From contig NZ_JANZYP010000009.1 in NCBI RefSeq assembly GCF_025506355.1, positions 62,001-126,000 of the forward strand: DNA of 64,000 bases, read 5' to 3'. The position numbers and the translations under genes are program-made. This DNA is from Sphaerisporangium corydalis. GTDB lineage: Bacteria; Actinomycetota; Actinomycetes; Streptosporangiales; Streptosporangiaceae. Shown piece after piece: positions 7,864-16,487 of this stretch; positions within the stretch are counted from its first letter, which is position 1; each line of letters opens with the position of its first letter. The notes under the pieces are model-generated. The model saw only the letters and a program-made list of their open reading frames with translations, ran no database searches and had not been told where the DNA came from.

Positions 7864-10299
7864 ATGGGCGGGCGTAAGAGGTCCATCAAGTTCAAGATCC
7901 TGACCCTGGTGCTGGTGCCACTGGTGTCCCTAGTAGGGATCTGGGCTTTCGCCGCGACGATCACGATTCAGAAGGGGCTCAGCCTTCTCGACGTTCAGAA
8001 GGTCTTCACCAACACCATCGTCCCCGCGCGCGCGGTGATGACGGAGGTCGAGCAGGAGCGCTACCTGTCGATGCTCTACCTCGGGACGGCCTCCGCCGAC
8101 CGGGGCGAACTCGATCTCCAGCGCACGAAGACCGACCAGGCGCGTGCCACGCTCGAACGGCTGGCCATGGCCCCCGACGTGCAGGCGGTCACCGGCCCGG
8201 CGCTGCTGCAGCGGGTCACCGAGCTCATCGCGGTGACGCGCAGGCTGCCGGAGATCCGCGCCCGGGTCGACTCCAAGAGCTTCACCCGGCTGCTGACCCT
8301 GGACGCGTACCGGCTGGTCACCGACGCGGTCGGCCGCGTCTACGACAAACTGGCCGTCGCCTCGTCCGACCAGGGCGAGCCGACACGCGCCATCGTGCTG
8401 ATCGGCCGCAGCCGCGAGCTGATGAGCGAGCAGTCCGCGCTGCTCGCCGGGGCGGTCGCCTCGGGCACGATCAGCAACGAGGAGCGCACCGCCTTCACCG
8501 CCATGGTGACCAAGCGCCGTCTCCTCTACGACATGGGCTTCCAGCGGCTCGACGACACGCTTCGCCAGCCGTACCTCGTCCTGCAGAACTCCCCCGCCTA
8601 CGCCAAGTACGCCTCCATCGAGGACCAGGTCACGCAGGACGTGCGGCCAGGCAGGCCGCTGCCCGGCTCGGCGGCGATCTGGGGCCCGACCCTGCAGAGC
8701 CTCAACCTCACCTTCGACAAGCAGGCGGGGGTCGCGTCCCAGAAGATCGCGGACGCCGCCGTGCCCCTCGTCGTGTCCATCGTGTGGCAGATCGCCATCG
8801 CCGCCGGGCTCGGGCTCGTCGCGGTCGCCCTGTCGCTGTTCGTCTCGGTCCGCTTCGGCCGGCACATCACCGCCGAGCTGGTCGAGCTGCAGCGCGTGGC
8901 GCTGGAGCTGGCCCGCGAGAAGCTGCCCTCGGTCGTCCGCCGCCTTCGCGACGGCGAGGACGTCGACGTGGCCGCGGAGACCCCCTCGATCTCCACCGGC
9001 ACGACCGAGGAGATCGTGAGCGTCAGCGAGGCCTTCACCTCGGTGCAGACCACCGCCATCGAGGCGGCCGTCGGCCAGGCCGAGATCCGCAAGGGCGTCG
9101 CGAAGGTCTTCCTCAACCTCGCGCGCCGCAACCAGTCCCTGCTGCACCGTCAGCTGTCCATGCTCGACGGCATGGAGCAGCGGGTGACCGACCCCGAACT
9201 GCTCGACGAGCTCTTCGGCATCGACCACCTCACCACCCGCATGCGGCGGCACGCCGAGGGCCTGATCATCCTGTCCGGGGCCGTCCCCGGGCGCGGCTGG
9301 CGCAACCCGGTGCCGCTGTACGACGTCGTCCGCGCCGCGGTCGAGGAGGTCGAGGACTACCTGCGCGTACACGTGGCCGTGCCCGAGGGCATGGCGGTGT
9401 GCGGGGCCTCGACCACCGACGTCATCCACCTGATCGCCGAACTGGTGGAGAACGCGACGATCTTCTCTCCCCCGCAGACCCACGTCGAGGTCCGCGGCGA
9501 GCTCGTGGCGCGAGGCTTCGTCATCGAGGTCGAGGACCGGGGTCTCGGCATGACCGCCGCCGAGATGGACCAGATCAACCAGAGGCTGGCCGATCCTCCG
9601 GAGTTCGACCTCGCCGACAGCGACCGGCTGGGCCTGTTCGTCGTGGGGCAGCTCGCGGCCCGGCGCGGCATCCGCGTCTCGCTGCGCCCCTCGCCGTACG
9701 GCGGCACCACCGCGATCGTCCTCATCCCCGAGGGCATGGTCTCGCCGACCGGGCCCGCTCCGCACCAGCACGCGGTCGAGCAGGTCAGCGCCCTGGAGCC
9801 GGGGCCCGCGACCGGGCCGGTCAACGGCGGCGGGCGCACCCTCGCCGCCGCCGGCTCCGCGACCGGCGGGACCACCAACGGCAACGGTCACGGAGGGCCC
9901 GCAGGAAACGGGGGGCCCGCCGGGAACGGAAGCGCCTTCGGGAACGGGAGCGCCTTCGGGAACGGCCGCCCGAACGGGAACGGGCACGAGAGCGGCCACG
10001 CCGGCAACGGGCGCAACGGGAACGGCAACGGGGCCGGGAACGGGAATGGCAACGGGAACGGCCGGGGGCTCGGCCTCCCGCAGCGGGTGCGCCAGGCGAA
10101 CCTGGCCCCCCAGCTTCGCGACGAGTCCGCGCCGGCGGGCAGCACGGCCGAGCACACGCCCAAGCACCTGGCCGGGCCGATGAGCAACCCGCTTGAGGAC
10201 CCCCTGGACGTCCAGCCGTTCCAGCCCGCCCCCGACATGTTCTCCTCGTTCCGGGCAGGCTGGGAGCGGGCTCACGAAGGGGAGGGGAACATGTCATGA
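7864..10299 (+). CDS. Sensor histidine kinase with nitrate/nitrite-sensing-type (NIT) domain
   Basis: An 811-residue conservon-type kinase (CvnA class). A transmembrane helix at about 10-33 is followed by an extracellular NIT-like helical sensor to about 290, a second transmembrane helix at about 303-328, a HAMP-like linker, the dimerisation segment FLNLARRNQSLLHRQLSMLDGMEQ (His near 435) and an HATPase domain (LIAELVENATIFSPP, DRGLGMT, GLFVVGQLAARRGI). From about residue 665 comes a low-complexity tail dominated by Asn-Gly repeats, then a conserved C-terminal stretch ending FSSFRAGWERA. It overlaps the DUF742 gene by 4 nt. Roadblock and GTPase partners, normally next in a conservon, are absent here. 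Confidence 0.92.
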   Translation: MGGRKRSIKFKILTLVLVPLVSLVGIWAFAATITIQKGLSLLDVQKVFTNTIVPARAVMTEVEQERYLSMLYLGTASADRGELDLQRTKTDQARATLERLAMAPDVQAVTGPALLQRVTELIAVTRRLPEIRARVDSKSFTRLLTLDAYRLVTDAVGRVYDKLAVASSDQGEPTRAIVLIGRSRELMSEQSALLAGAVASGTISNEERTAFTAMVTKRRLLYDMGFQRLDDTLRQPYLVLQNSPAYAKYASIEDQVTQDVRPGRPLPGSAAIWGPTLQSLNLTFDKQAGVASQKIADAAVPLVVSIVWQIAIAAGLGLVAVALSLFVSVRFGRHITAELVELQRVALELAREKLPSVVRRLRDGEDVDVAAETPSISTGTTEEIVSVSEAFTSVQTTAIEAAVGQAEIRKGVAKVFLNLARRNQSLLHRQLSMLDGMEQRVTDPELLDELFGIDHLTTRMRRHAEGLIILSGAVPGRGWRNPVPLYDVVRAAVEEVEDYLRVHVAVPEGMAVCGASTTDVIHLIAELVENATIFSPPQTHVEVRGELVARGFVIEVEDRGLGMTAAEMDQINQRLADPPEFDLADSDRLGLFVVGQLAARRGIRVSLRPSPYGGTTAIVLIPEGMVSPTGPAPHQHAVEQVSALEPGPATGPVNGGGRTLAAAGSATGGTTNGNGHGGPAGNGGPAGNGSAFGNGSAFGNGRPNGNGHESGHAGNGRNGNGNGAGNGNGNGNGRGLGLPQRVRQANLAPQLRDESAPAGSTAEHTPKHLAGPMSNPLEDPLDVQPFQPAPDMFSSFRAGWERAHEGEGNMS

Positions 10300-10667
10300 G
10301 CGACGGTGGCGAACGCTGGCTCGACCAGGAGGCCGGACCTCTCGTCCGCCCGTATACCGTCACACGAGGGCGCACCCGTCCCACGGGTCCCGCCTTCGAC
10401 ATGGTCGCGATCGTCAGGGCCGTCTCCGGCGCCAGGTTCCCCGCCGGGCTCGGCCCCGAGCACGCGCGCGTCCTGCGTCTGTGCGCGCAGCCGACCTCGG
10501 TGGTGGACCTGGCCTCCGAGAGCGGCCTGTCGCTCGGCGTCGTCCGGGTCCTGCTGGGCGACCTGCGCGACCAGAAGCTGGTCACCGTACGGCCTCCTGC
10601 GACCATCTCGCAGCTTCCTGAGGAACGCCTCCTGCGGGAGGTGATCCAGGGCCTCCAGGCCCTGTAG
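10296..10667 (+). CDS. DUF742 family protein (CvnC-like)
   Basis: A 123-residue DUF742 protein: WLDQEAGPLVRPYTVTRGRT near the N-terminus, the central ARFPAGLGPEHARVLRLCAQPTSVVDLA, and the C-terminal LGVVRVLLGDLRDQKLVTVR, which together look like a winged-helix fold. In conservons such proteins sit between a roadblock protein and a Ras-like GTPase and take part in a membrane-associated signalling complex with the kinase. Here it is coupled (ATGA overlap) directly to the kinase, and a strong terminator follows, so this is a two-gene, incomplete conservon. Confidence 0.9.
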   Translation: MSDGGERWLDQEAGPLVRPYTVTRGRTRPTGPAFDMVAIVRAVSGARFPAGLGPEHARVLRLCAQPTSVVDLASESGLSLGVVRVLLGDLRDQKLVTVRPPATISQLPEERLLREVIQGLQAL

Positions 10668-10678
10668 AGCGGCATCGG

Positions 10679-10710
10679 GAAGGGCCCCCTGGCGGACCAG
10701 GGGGCCCTTC
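10679..10710. terminator. Bidirectional terminator hairpin
   Basis: A perfect 14-bp stem, GAAGGGCCCCCTGG (10679-10692) with its complement (10697-10710) around a CGGA loop. It sits between the convergent DUF742 and chitosanase genes and can serve both. Confidence 0.8.
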
Positions 10711-10725
10711 TCGCATGCGGGGCCG

Positions 10726-11598
10726 CTAGCTCTTGATGCTGAAGGGGTCGCCGTAGACCTTCCAGTTCAGCGGCGGGTTCAGGTCGAGGTTGCCGGCCTT
10801 CAGGAAGACCCGCTGCTCGGTGTCCACCCTGCTGGTGTCGCTGTGCGCCTCCTCGGTCTTCATGGCGGCCTTGCGGGCGTCCAGGAAGGCGTTGAGGTAC
10901 GCGGTCTCGTCGCCGCCCTGTGCGGGGCTCTTGGCCTTCTTCAGGGCCGTCTTGCGTATGCCCCCGAAGCTGACGCTGTCCTCGCCGGGACCGTGCATGA
11001 CGATGGCGTCGTAGTAGATGAACTGGCCGAGCGCCCGCAGGCCGTCCGCCTTGGCCTGCTGGACCGCCGGGTTGAAGTAGACCCGGTCGCGCTCGGAGTT
11101 CTGCGCCTCCTGGAAGACGGTGTCCTTGGCGGCGGTCTTCCAGTCCTTGGTGAAGTTCGGGTCCAGCCCCGCGTGCGAGTCGCTGTTGTTGACCTTGCGC
11201 AGCGCCGGGAGGTACTTGGCGAGGACGTTGCCCGGCTTCCTGGTGGCGTATAGCTCGACGAGGTCGAGCATGTCGCCGGTGCCCGAGCAGAACCCGATGA
11301 TCCCGGCCGTGTAGCCCCGGCCGTCGTCGATGTCCTCGATGTACTTGTACTGGGCCTTCCAGTCGAGCGAGGAGTTCTCCGCGCTCGACACCAGCTGCAT
11401 GGCGATGTCCTTCTTGTGCGGATCAGTCAGGTCGACGGACGCGGCGGCGGCGGCCGTGGACGACGCCGGGATGACCGGGCCCGCGGCCCGGGCGGCGCCC
11501 GTGCAGCCGAGAAGGGCCGGGGCCACCAGGGCCACCGCCAGCGTGGGGACGAGGAGGCCCGCTCGTCGGGAGAACTGCCTGGCCGGGGGGATGCGCAA
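10726..11598 (-). CDS. csn: GH46 chitosanase, secreted
   Basis: Hydrolyses beta-1,4 links in chitosan outside the cell. The block SSAENSSLDWKAQYKYIEDI followed by DDGRGYTAGIIGFCSGTGD is the GH46 core. The general acid Glu (about residue 74) and the Asp nucleophile activator (about 92) are 18 residues apart, as in the well-studied Streptomyces chitosanase. The start was set at TTG 11598 because GGAGAG stands 6 nt upstream and the resulting N-terminus RIPPARQFSRRAGLLVPTLA is a good signal peptide with a twin-arginine pair; the reading frame could also open at GTG 11637. ALLGC at about 28-32 could be a lipobox, so a lipoprotein is an alternative. A CsnR-type operator lies upstream. Confidence 0.93.
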   Translation of the reverse strand: MRIPPARQFSRRAGLLVPTLAVALVAPALLGCTGAARAAGPVIPASSTAAAAASVDLTDPHKKDIAMQLVSSAENSSLDWKAQYKYIEDIDDGRGYTAGIIGFCSGTGDMLDLVELYATRKPGNVLAKYLPALRKVNNSDSHAGLDPNFTKDWKTAAKDTVFQEAQNSERDRVYFNPAVQQAKADGLRALGQFIYYDAIVMHGPGEDSVSFGGIRKTALKKAKSPAQGGDETAYLNAFLDARKAAMKTEEAHSDTSRVDTEQRVFLKAGNLDLNPPLNWKVYGDPFSIKS

Positions 11599-11997
11599 CT
11601 GTCTCTCCGTTCCCGCCACTCCGGCCGGGCCGCGCACTTGGGCCGCCTGAGCGGCGGCGCGCCACGGGGAGTCGACTGGCGGTCTGGCCGAAGGCGTGGG
11701 CCTTCAGGTATCGTTAGGAAAGTTTCCCAACGAATACAAGCACTAGCGCTCAAGCCATGTCAACGTCTTGGGGCCTCCCGCCCGAGGCAAAGAGGAGGTG
11801 ACCCTCGGGACGGCACCAGAGGCCGCCTGGGTCACCCTCACCTCGCGCGAAGGTAAAGAAACAGTCCCCGTTCGTGTGGAATGGGTAGCAATAGGGGTAG
11901 TTGTCCCGTTACTAGGTATGGACGCGTCGGGAGATGCTCGACGTGTTGGTAAAGAGAACGACCTAGCAAAGAGATCTATCGGATTCAGGTGCAAGCC
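11599..11997. other. Divergent intergenic region, chitosanase / DUF5999
   Basis: About 400 nt. It holds the CsnR-type operator and the chitosanase leader on the left, and the promoter region of the DUF5999 gene on the right. An open frame at 11768-12061 (about 97 codons) has no convincing start or family features and is not called as a gene. Confidence 0.5.
11713..11731. promoter_or_regulatory. CsnR-type chitosanase operator
   Basis: GTTAGGAAAGTTTCCCAAC is a 19-bp inverted repeat with one mismatch between its 9-bp arms. It matches the GTTAGGAAAnTTTCCTAAC site bound by the ROK-family repressor CsnR in front of actinobacterial chitosanase genes. It lies about 115 nt upstream of the chitosanase start; no CsnR gene is in the window. 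Confidence 0.8.
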
Positions 11998-12210
11998 ATG
12001 TGTCAACACCAGCCTCAGTGCCCGCCCGCGGACGCCGTCGACCACGAAGCGGCGTGCTTGATCGCGTTCCACCCCGAGCAGGGGTGGGGGTTGCTGTGCA
12101 ACGGCGTCGTGGTGTTCGACGACACAGGTGAGCTCCTGCCCGACGGACGGAGCATCCCCCCCGTGCACCGGGCCGACTATGGCTACGCGAGCTGCGGAAG
12201 GGCGGCATGA
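11998..12210 (+). CDS. DUF5999 family small protein
   Basis: A 70-residue protein starting MCQHQPQCPPADAVDHEAAC and continuing HPEQGWGLLCNGVVVFDDTGELLPDG, the diagnostic pattern of the actinomycete DUF5999 family (Cys-His-rich start, then the HPEQGW-x-LLCNG core). The Cys/His content suggests metal or redox sensitivity, but no function is established. The next gene starts inside its stop codon region (ATGA), so it is co-translated with the ATP-binding protein. This pairing suggests an anti-sigma or developmental-signal context. Confidence 0.85.
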   Translation: MCQHQPQCPPADAVDHEAACLIAFHPEQGWGLLCNGVVVFDDTGELLPDGRSIPPVHRADYGYASCGRAA

Positions 12211-12680
12211 TGATCGCTTACGTCACCCCGGCGAAGCGCATGGACCGCAGGCGCGCGCTCGCCGCCCTGCACGTCCGGCCCGCCCGGCACCGTGAGAGGC
12301 AGACCTCCTGGGTGCTCCTGCCCGACCCGGTCACCGTCCCGAGGATCCGCAGGCAGGTGCGCCGCCAGCTCGACGCCTGGAAGGCCGGCACGTGCTGCGA
12401 CGTGGTCGAGCTGCTGGTCAGCGAGGTCGTCACCAACGCGATGCGGCACTCCTGGGGAGCGGTCATGACGGTCTCCCTGGACGAGCGCACACTGCGCTGC
12501 GAGGTGCAGGACACCAATCCCGCGATGCCCCAGATGCGTCAGGCCCACGAGGGCGACGAGGGCGGGCGGGGCATGATCCTCATGGAGGCGCTTTCCCGTG
12601 ACTGGGGCAGCTACGGCGTTCCCGCCGGGAAGGTCGTCTGGTTCGAGATCTCCCTGGACGAAGAGGACGCGGCGGCCTGA
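12207..12680 (+). CDS. Anti-sigma-factor-like ATP-binding protein (HATPase_c_2)
   Basis: A 157-residue serine-kinase-like ATPase of the RsbW/SpoIIAB type common in streptomycetes. The N-box is VVELLVSEVVTNAMRHS (about 66-82), the G1 box region is EVQDTNPAMPQM (about 100-111) and the G2 box is EGGRGMILMEALSRDWG (about 118-134). The N-terminal 25 residues are basic and unconserved. Such proteins bind a sigma factor or phosphorylate an anti-anti-sigma factor, but neither partner lies nearby. Translationally coupled to the DUF5999 gene. Confidence 0.88.
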   Translation: MMIAYVTPAKRMDRRRALAALHVRPARHRERQTSWVLLPDPVTVPRIRRQVRRQLDAWKAGTCCDVVELLVSEVVTNAMRHSWGAVMTVSLDERTLRCEVQDTNPAMPQMRQAHEGDEGGRGMILMEALSRDWGSYGVPAGKVVWFEISLDEEDAAA

Positions 12681-12856
12681 CGTGATAGACCGGTCGGCGG
12701 CCTGTGACCAGGCGGCCCCGCACGTGACAGGCCATTCCCCCGGTTCGGCGGCCTGATCGGGCGGTCCGGCCGGGCACGCACGTGACAGACCATCCCCCGG
12801 TTCGGCGGCCTGATCGGGCGGTCCGGCCGGGCACGCACGTGACAGACCATCCCCCG
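12681..12856. repeat. 57/58-bp tandem repeat between convergent genes
   Basis: Two full copies begin CACGTGACAG at 12721 and 12779 and are almost identical apart from one inserted T and a G/A change. A third copy is cut after about 21 bp (12836-12856), and a degenerate, shortened copy precedes them from 12681. The repeat sits exactly between the stops of two convergent genes. Confidence 0.85.
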
Positions 12857-12862
12857 AAGCCT

Positions 12863-12893
12863 TGACCGGCGGGCGGCCCCCCGCCGCCGGTCA
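12863..12893. terminator. GC-rich hairpin over the LuxR-gene stop codon
   Basis: TGACCGGCGG pairs with CCGCCGGTCA at the two ends of 12863-12893, with a further GCGG/CCGC pairing inside. The stop codon of the minus-strand regulator lies in the right arm. A likely bidirectional transcription stop. Confidence 0.6.
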
Positions 12894-15326
12894 GCCCCGG
12901 CGCTCCCCCTCGGGCGCCCGGCCCCCGGGCGGCGGCCCCTCCGGCTCCCCAGCCGGAGGGGCCGCTTCCTGACCGTCCGCGCCCTGCCGGCCCTCGGCCC
13001 CCCGGGCCTGCTCGGCCACCCATACCGCGATCTGCGCGCGGGAGTGGAAGCCCAGTTTGCTCAGGATGTGCTCGATGTGACCCTCCGCCGTCCGCTGGGC
13101 GATGACCAGGGCGGCGGCGATCTCCTTGTTGCTCAGGCCCTGGGCGACGAGCCGGGCGATCTCCCCCTCCCTGCGGGTCAGCGGTGAGGTCCGTACGACG
13201 CCGGGGGAACAGTCGGCGGCGGACGTGCCGATCTCCAGCGCGAAGGCGAGCGCGTCCTCCTCGGACAGCCTGGCGCCCCGCTGGACCTCGGCCTTGAAGC
13301 CCGGTTCGCCCAGAGCCTGGTGCATCCGGAACTCGCACTCGTCGTGGTAGGCCACCAGGTGCCCGAACCCGGACATCGGCGCCCCGTCGGTCCGCCAGAC
13401 GCCCCGCAGGATGCCGAGCAGCCGGGCGGCCCGCTCGTACTGGCCCTCACTGGCGGTGATCCACGCCAGCACCGCCACGTTGACGCCCATCCCCGGCCGG
13501 TCGCGCAGGGTTCCGTCGAACCGCAGGCTCTCCTTGGCCAGATCGCCGGCCCGCACGACGTCGCCCCGGCGCCAGGCGTCGATCCCGAGGGCCATGATGG
13601 CGTACGACCGGTGCCACTCCTCGCCGCGGGCGTCGCAGATGCGCAGGGCCTCCTCGCCGGCCGCGACGGCCCTGTCGGAGTCGCCCTCGAAGGAGTGGGC
13701 GAGGCAGAGCCTGGTCAGCGCCAGCACCTCGCCGGTCTCGTCCCCGCACGCGCGGTGGGCGGCGAGCGCCTCCTCGAACAGCTTGATCGCGGGCTTGGTG
13801 TCGCCCTGGTACAGATCGACCATGCCCGAGAAGAGGGCGACGTAGGCGAGGACCGAGTCCAGCCCGAGCCGCTCCGCGAGGACGCGGCACTCCTCCAGCC
13901 GGGAGACGGCGTACTCGATCTCCCCCTCCAGGATCGCCATCCACGCGTCGCCCCACAGGGCCCGTGCCCGCAGCTCCGACGGCTCGGTGACGACGTGGAG
14001 CCCGTGGCCCACCCAGTGGCGTCCCTCGTCGGAGTGGTGGCCGGTCCTCCAGTGGTACAGCAGGTCGATGGCCGCCCGCAGGCCCTCCTCGGGCTCCCCG
14101 CAGTCGAAGCTGGACTTCAGGGCGACCCGGAGGTTGCCGTGATCGAGCCGCAGCCGCTCCAGCCACCTCACCTGCGAGCCGGTGAAGAGCTGGGCCCTCG
14201 CCTGGGCCGCCAGGTCGCGGTAGTACTCGCGATGGCGCCGCCACAGGTCCCGCTCCTGGCCCGACTCGGCCAGCCGGTCCCCGCCGTACTGCCGGATGGT
14301 CTCCAGCAGCCGGTACCTGACCCCCTGCGGGTGGTCCTCGCGGACCAGCACCGACTTCTCCACCAGGCCGATCACCAGGTCGATGACGTCCTCGCGCTCG
14401 ATGCCGTCACCGGAGCAGACCCCCTCGGCGGCCTCCAGGTCCAGGCCGCCACGGAAGACCGACGCCCGGGCCCACAGCAGCCGCTCGGGGCCGGTGCACA
14501 GGTCGTAGCTCCAGTCGATCAGCGCCCGGAGCGTCTGGTGCCGCTGGGACACGACCCGGGAGCCCGCCGTGAGCAGCCGGAACCGGTCGTCGAGCCGGTC
14601 GAGCAGCTGCTGCACCGACAGGGCCCGCAGCCGGACGGCCGCCAGCTCGATCGCCAGCGGGAGGCCGTCCAGGCGGCGGCAGATCCGCTCCACGGCGTCC
14701 CGGTTCTCGTCGGTGATCGTGAATCCCGGCAGGACCGCCTCGGCCCGCTCCACGAACAGCCGCACCGCGTCCACGTGGGCCAGCGCGTCCGTCGAGAGCC
14801 TCGCCGCGTCGGTGCCGGGGACCGCCAGGGGCATGACGGCCAGCGTCTGCTCGCCGCCGATCCGCAGCGGCTGCCTGCTGGTGACGATGATCCACAGTTC
14901 GGGGAGGGAGGCGAGGAGCTCCTCGGCGAGTACCGCGCAGGCGTGCAGCAGGTGCTCGGAGTTGTCCAGGACCAGCAGCGCCTTCTTGCCGGTGAGGTGG
15001 TCGATGACCGACTCCATCGGGGACCGCGTGAGGTCCTGCCTGAGCCCGAGGACCTCCATGAGGGTCTGCGGGAGCAGGTCGGGGTCGTCCAGGGGGGCCA
15101 GCTCGACCGGCCACACGCCGTCGGGGAACGCCCGCCGCACGTCCGAGGCGACCCTGGCGGCCAGGCGGGTCTTGCCGACCCCGCCGGCGCCGGTGAGGGT
15201 GACCAGCCGCGACCTGGACAGGAGGGTCTTGACCTCGGCCACTTCCCGCCGTCGTCCGACGAAGCTCGTCACTTCGGCGGGCAGCACCCGCCGCCGCTTC
15301 GGGGTGCTCGACGCCATCCGGCTCAC
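12891..15326 (-). CDS. LuxR-family regulator with NB-ARC-like ATPase and TPR region
   Basis: About 811 residues. The N-terminal part carries VTLTGAGGVGKTRLAARVA (Walker A, about 43-61) and KALLVLDNSEHLLHA (Walker B, about 115-129), with the sensor-like WIIVTSRQPLRIGGE. The winged-helix end of the NTPase (QRHQTLRALIDWSYDLC) precedes a TPR-like helical region at about 370-690. The C-terminus is a LuxR/GerE helix-turn-helix (LTRREGEIARLVAQGLSNKEIAAALVIAQRTAEGHIEHILSKL in two halves) and a Pro/Gly tail. GTG 15326 was preferred as start because AGAAGG is 5 nt upstream. Its target genes are unknown; the divergent SDR is the obvious candidate. Confidence 0.9.
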   Translation of the reverse strand: MSRMASSTPKRRRVLPAEVTSFVGRRREVAEVKTLLSRSRLVTLTGAGGVGKTRLAARVASDVRRAFPDGVWPVELAPLDDPDLLPQTLMEVLGLRQDLTRSPMESVIDHLTGKKALLVLDNSEHLLHACAVLAEELLASLPELWIIVTSRQPLRIGGEQTLAVMPLAVPGTDAARLSTDALAHVDAVRLFVERAEAVLPGFTITDENRDAVERICRRLDGLPLAIELAAVRLRALSVQQLLDRLDDRFRLLTAGSRVVSQRHQTLRALIDWSYDLCTGPERLLWARASVFRGGLDLEAAEGVCSGDGIEREDVIDLVIGLVEKSVLVREDHPQGVRYRLLETIRQYGGDRLAESGQERDLWRRHREYYRDLAAQARAQLFTGSQVRWLERLRLDHGNLRVALKSSFDCGEPEEGLRAAIDLLYHWRTGHHSDEGRHWVGHGLHVVTEPSELRARALWGDAWMAILEGEIEYAVSRLEECRVLAERLGLDSVLAYVALFSGMVDLYQGDTKPAIKLFEEALAAHRACGDETGEVLALTRLCLAHSFEGDSDRAVAAGEEALRICDARGEEWHRSYAIMALGIDAWRRGDVVRAGDLAKESLRFDGTLRDRPGMGVNVAVLAWITASEGQYERAARLLGILRGVWRTDGAPMSGFGHLVAYHDECEFRMHQALGEPGFKAEVQRGARLSEEDALAFALEIGTSAADCSPGVVRTSPLTRREGEIARLVAQGLSNKEIAAALVIAQRTAEGHIEHILSKLGFHSRAQIAVWVAEQARGAEGRQGADGQEAAPPAGEPEGPPPGGRAPEGERRG

Positions 15327-15379
15327 CAAAGCCTTCTACCGGTCACGGATGCCGGATAACTGGACACGGCTCACGAGTC

Positions 15380-15399
15380 GGCATAAATCAGGTTATGCC
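15380..15399. promoter_or_regulatory. Inverted repeat between LuxR and SDR genes
   Basis: GGCATAA-N6-TTATGCC, perfect 7-bp arms, in the 209-nt divergent region. A plausible operator for one or both genes; no protein can be assigned. Confidence 0.4.
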
Positions 15400-15535
15400 C
15401 GGTGGGTGGGCGAACCCACGTCCCTGGCGCACCGATCGCCCCAGGTGAACGCAAAGTTTTGCTCTCCTCGGCCCTCCCCGGGCGCCCGGCGATCACCGGC
15501 CGATTTTGTCGGTGGCCGATGGCACCATCTTCGTC

Positions 15536-16459
15536 ATGACATCTTCAAGCGGACCGCTCACGGGCAAGGTAGCGCTGGTCGCCGGGGCCACCCGCGGCGC
15601 CGGGCGGGGCATCGCGAGAGAGCTCGGCGCCGCCGGCGCCACCGTGTACGTCACCGGGCGCACCACGCGGGACCAGCCCTCTGAGATGAACCGGCCGGAG
15701 ACGATCGAGGAGACCGCCGACCTGATCAACGCCGCCGGCGGCACGGCCGTCGCCGTCCAGTGCGACCACCTCGAGCAGGACCAGGTCAAGGCGCTGGCCG
15801 AGCGGGTCGAGCGCGAGCAGGGGCGGCTCGACGTGCTGGTGAACAACATCTGGGGCGGGGAGTCGCTCTTCGAGTGGCACTCCAAGCTCTGGGAGCACTC
15901 CCTCGACGCCGGCCTGCGCCTGCTGCGGCTCGCCATCGACACCCACCTCATCACCGGCCACTTCATGCTGCCACTGCTGATCAAACGGCCGGGCGGGCTG
16001 CTCCTGGAGATCACCGACGGCGTCGCCGAGTACAACGCCGCCCACTACCGCCTGTCGGCCTTCTACGATCTGGCCAAGACCTCGGTGATCCGGCTGGCGT
16101 TCGGGCAGGGCGAGGAGCTGAAGCCGTACGAGTGCACGGCCGTCGCGCTCACTCCCGGCTGGCTGCGCTCGGAGATGATGCTGGAGCACTACGAGGTCAC
16201 CGAGGAGAACTGGCTGGACGGCACCTCCCGCGTCCCGCACTTCGCGATCTCCGAGTCCCCGGCCTTCGTCGGGCGGGCGGCCGCCGCGCTCGCCGCCGAC
16301 CCCGACGTCGCCCGCTGGAACGGCCGCTCGGTCTCCAGCGGCGGGCTCGCCCAGATCTACGGCTTCACCGACCTCGACGGCAGCCGTCCGGACGCCTGGC
16401 GCTACATGGTCGAGGTGGTCGACGCCGACAAACCCGCCGACACGACCTCCTACCGCTGA
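15536..16459 (+). CDS. SDR family oxidoreductase (DHRS1-like)
   Basis: A 307-residue short-chain dehydrogenase. The cofactor motif is GATRGAGRGIA (about 17-27) followed by VYVTGRTTR, which suggests NADP(H). The NN-motif is VLVNNIWGGE, and the catalytic tetrad Tyr-Lys is YDLAK near 180. The catalytic Ser position reads ITDG instead of ISS, so Thr may substitute. The 'NNIWGG' insert and long C-terminal part resemble DHRS1-type enzymes. ATG 15536 was chosen because ten upstream residues of the longer frame are not conserved. Transcribed away from the LuxR regulator. Confidence 0.87.
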   Translation: MTSSSGPLTGKVALVAGATRGAGRGIARELGAAGATVYVTGRTTRDQPSEMNRPETIEETADLINAAGGTAVAVQCDHLEQDQVKALAERVEREQGRLDVLVNNIWGGESLFEWHSKLWEHSLDAGLRLLRLAIDTHLITGHFMLPLLIKRPGGLLLEITDGVAEYNAAHYRLSAFYDLAKTSVIRLAFGQGEELKPYECTAVALTPGWLRSEMMLEHYEVTEENWLDGTSRVPHFAISESPAFVGRAAAALAADPDVARWNGRSVSSGGLAQIYGFTDLDGSRPDAWRYMVEVVDADKPADTTSYR

Positions 16460-16487
16460 CCCCAGCGACACACCCGCACCCCGCGGA

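Noticed and set aside
7930-10275. 781-codon minus-strand frame opposite the histidine kinase
   Set aside because: Antisense composition artefact; no domain features, whereas the plus strand encodes a complete kinase.
11768-12061. 97-codon plus-strand frame upstream of the DUF5999 gene
   Set aside because: It overlaps the DUF5999 start in another frame, with no recognisable family; more likely promoter DNA.
12681-12856. Possible CRISPR array
   Set aside because: Units are contiguous without spacers and only two to three in number; it is a plain tandem repeat.
15401-15419. GTGGG-CGAA-CCCAC hairpin upstream of the SDR gene
   Set aside because: Short stem with no T-run or conserved context; not enough to call a terminator or riboswitch.
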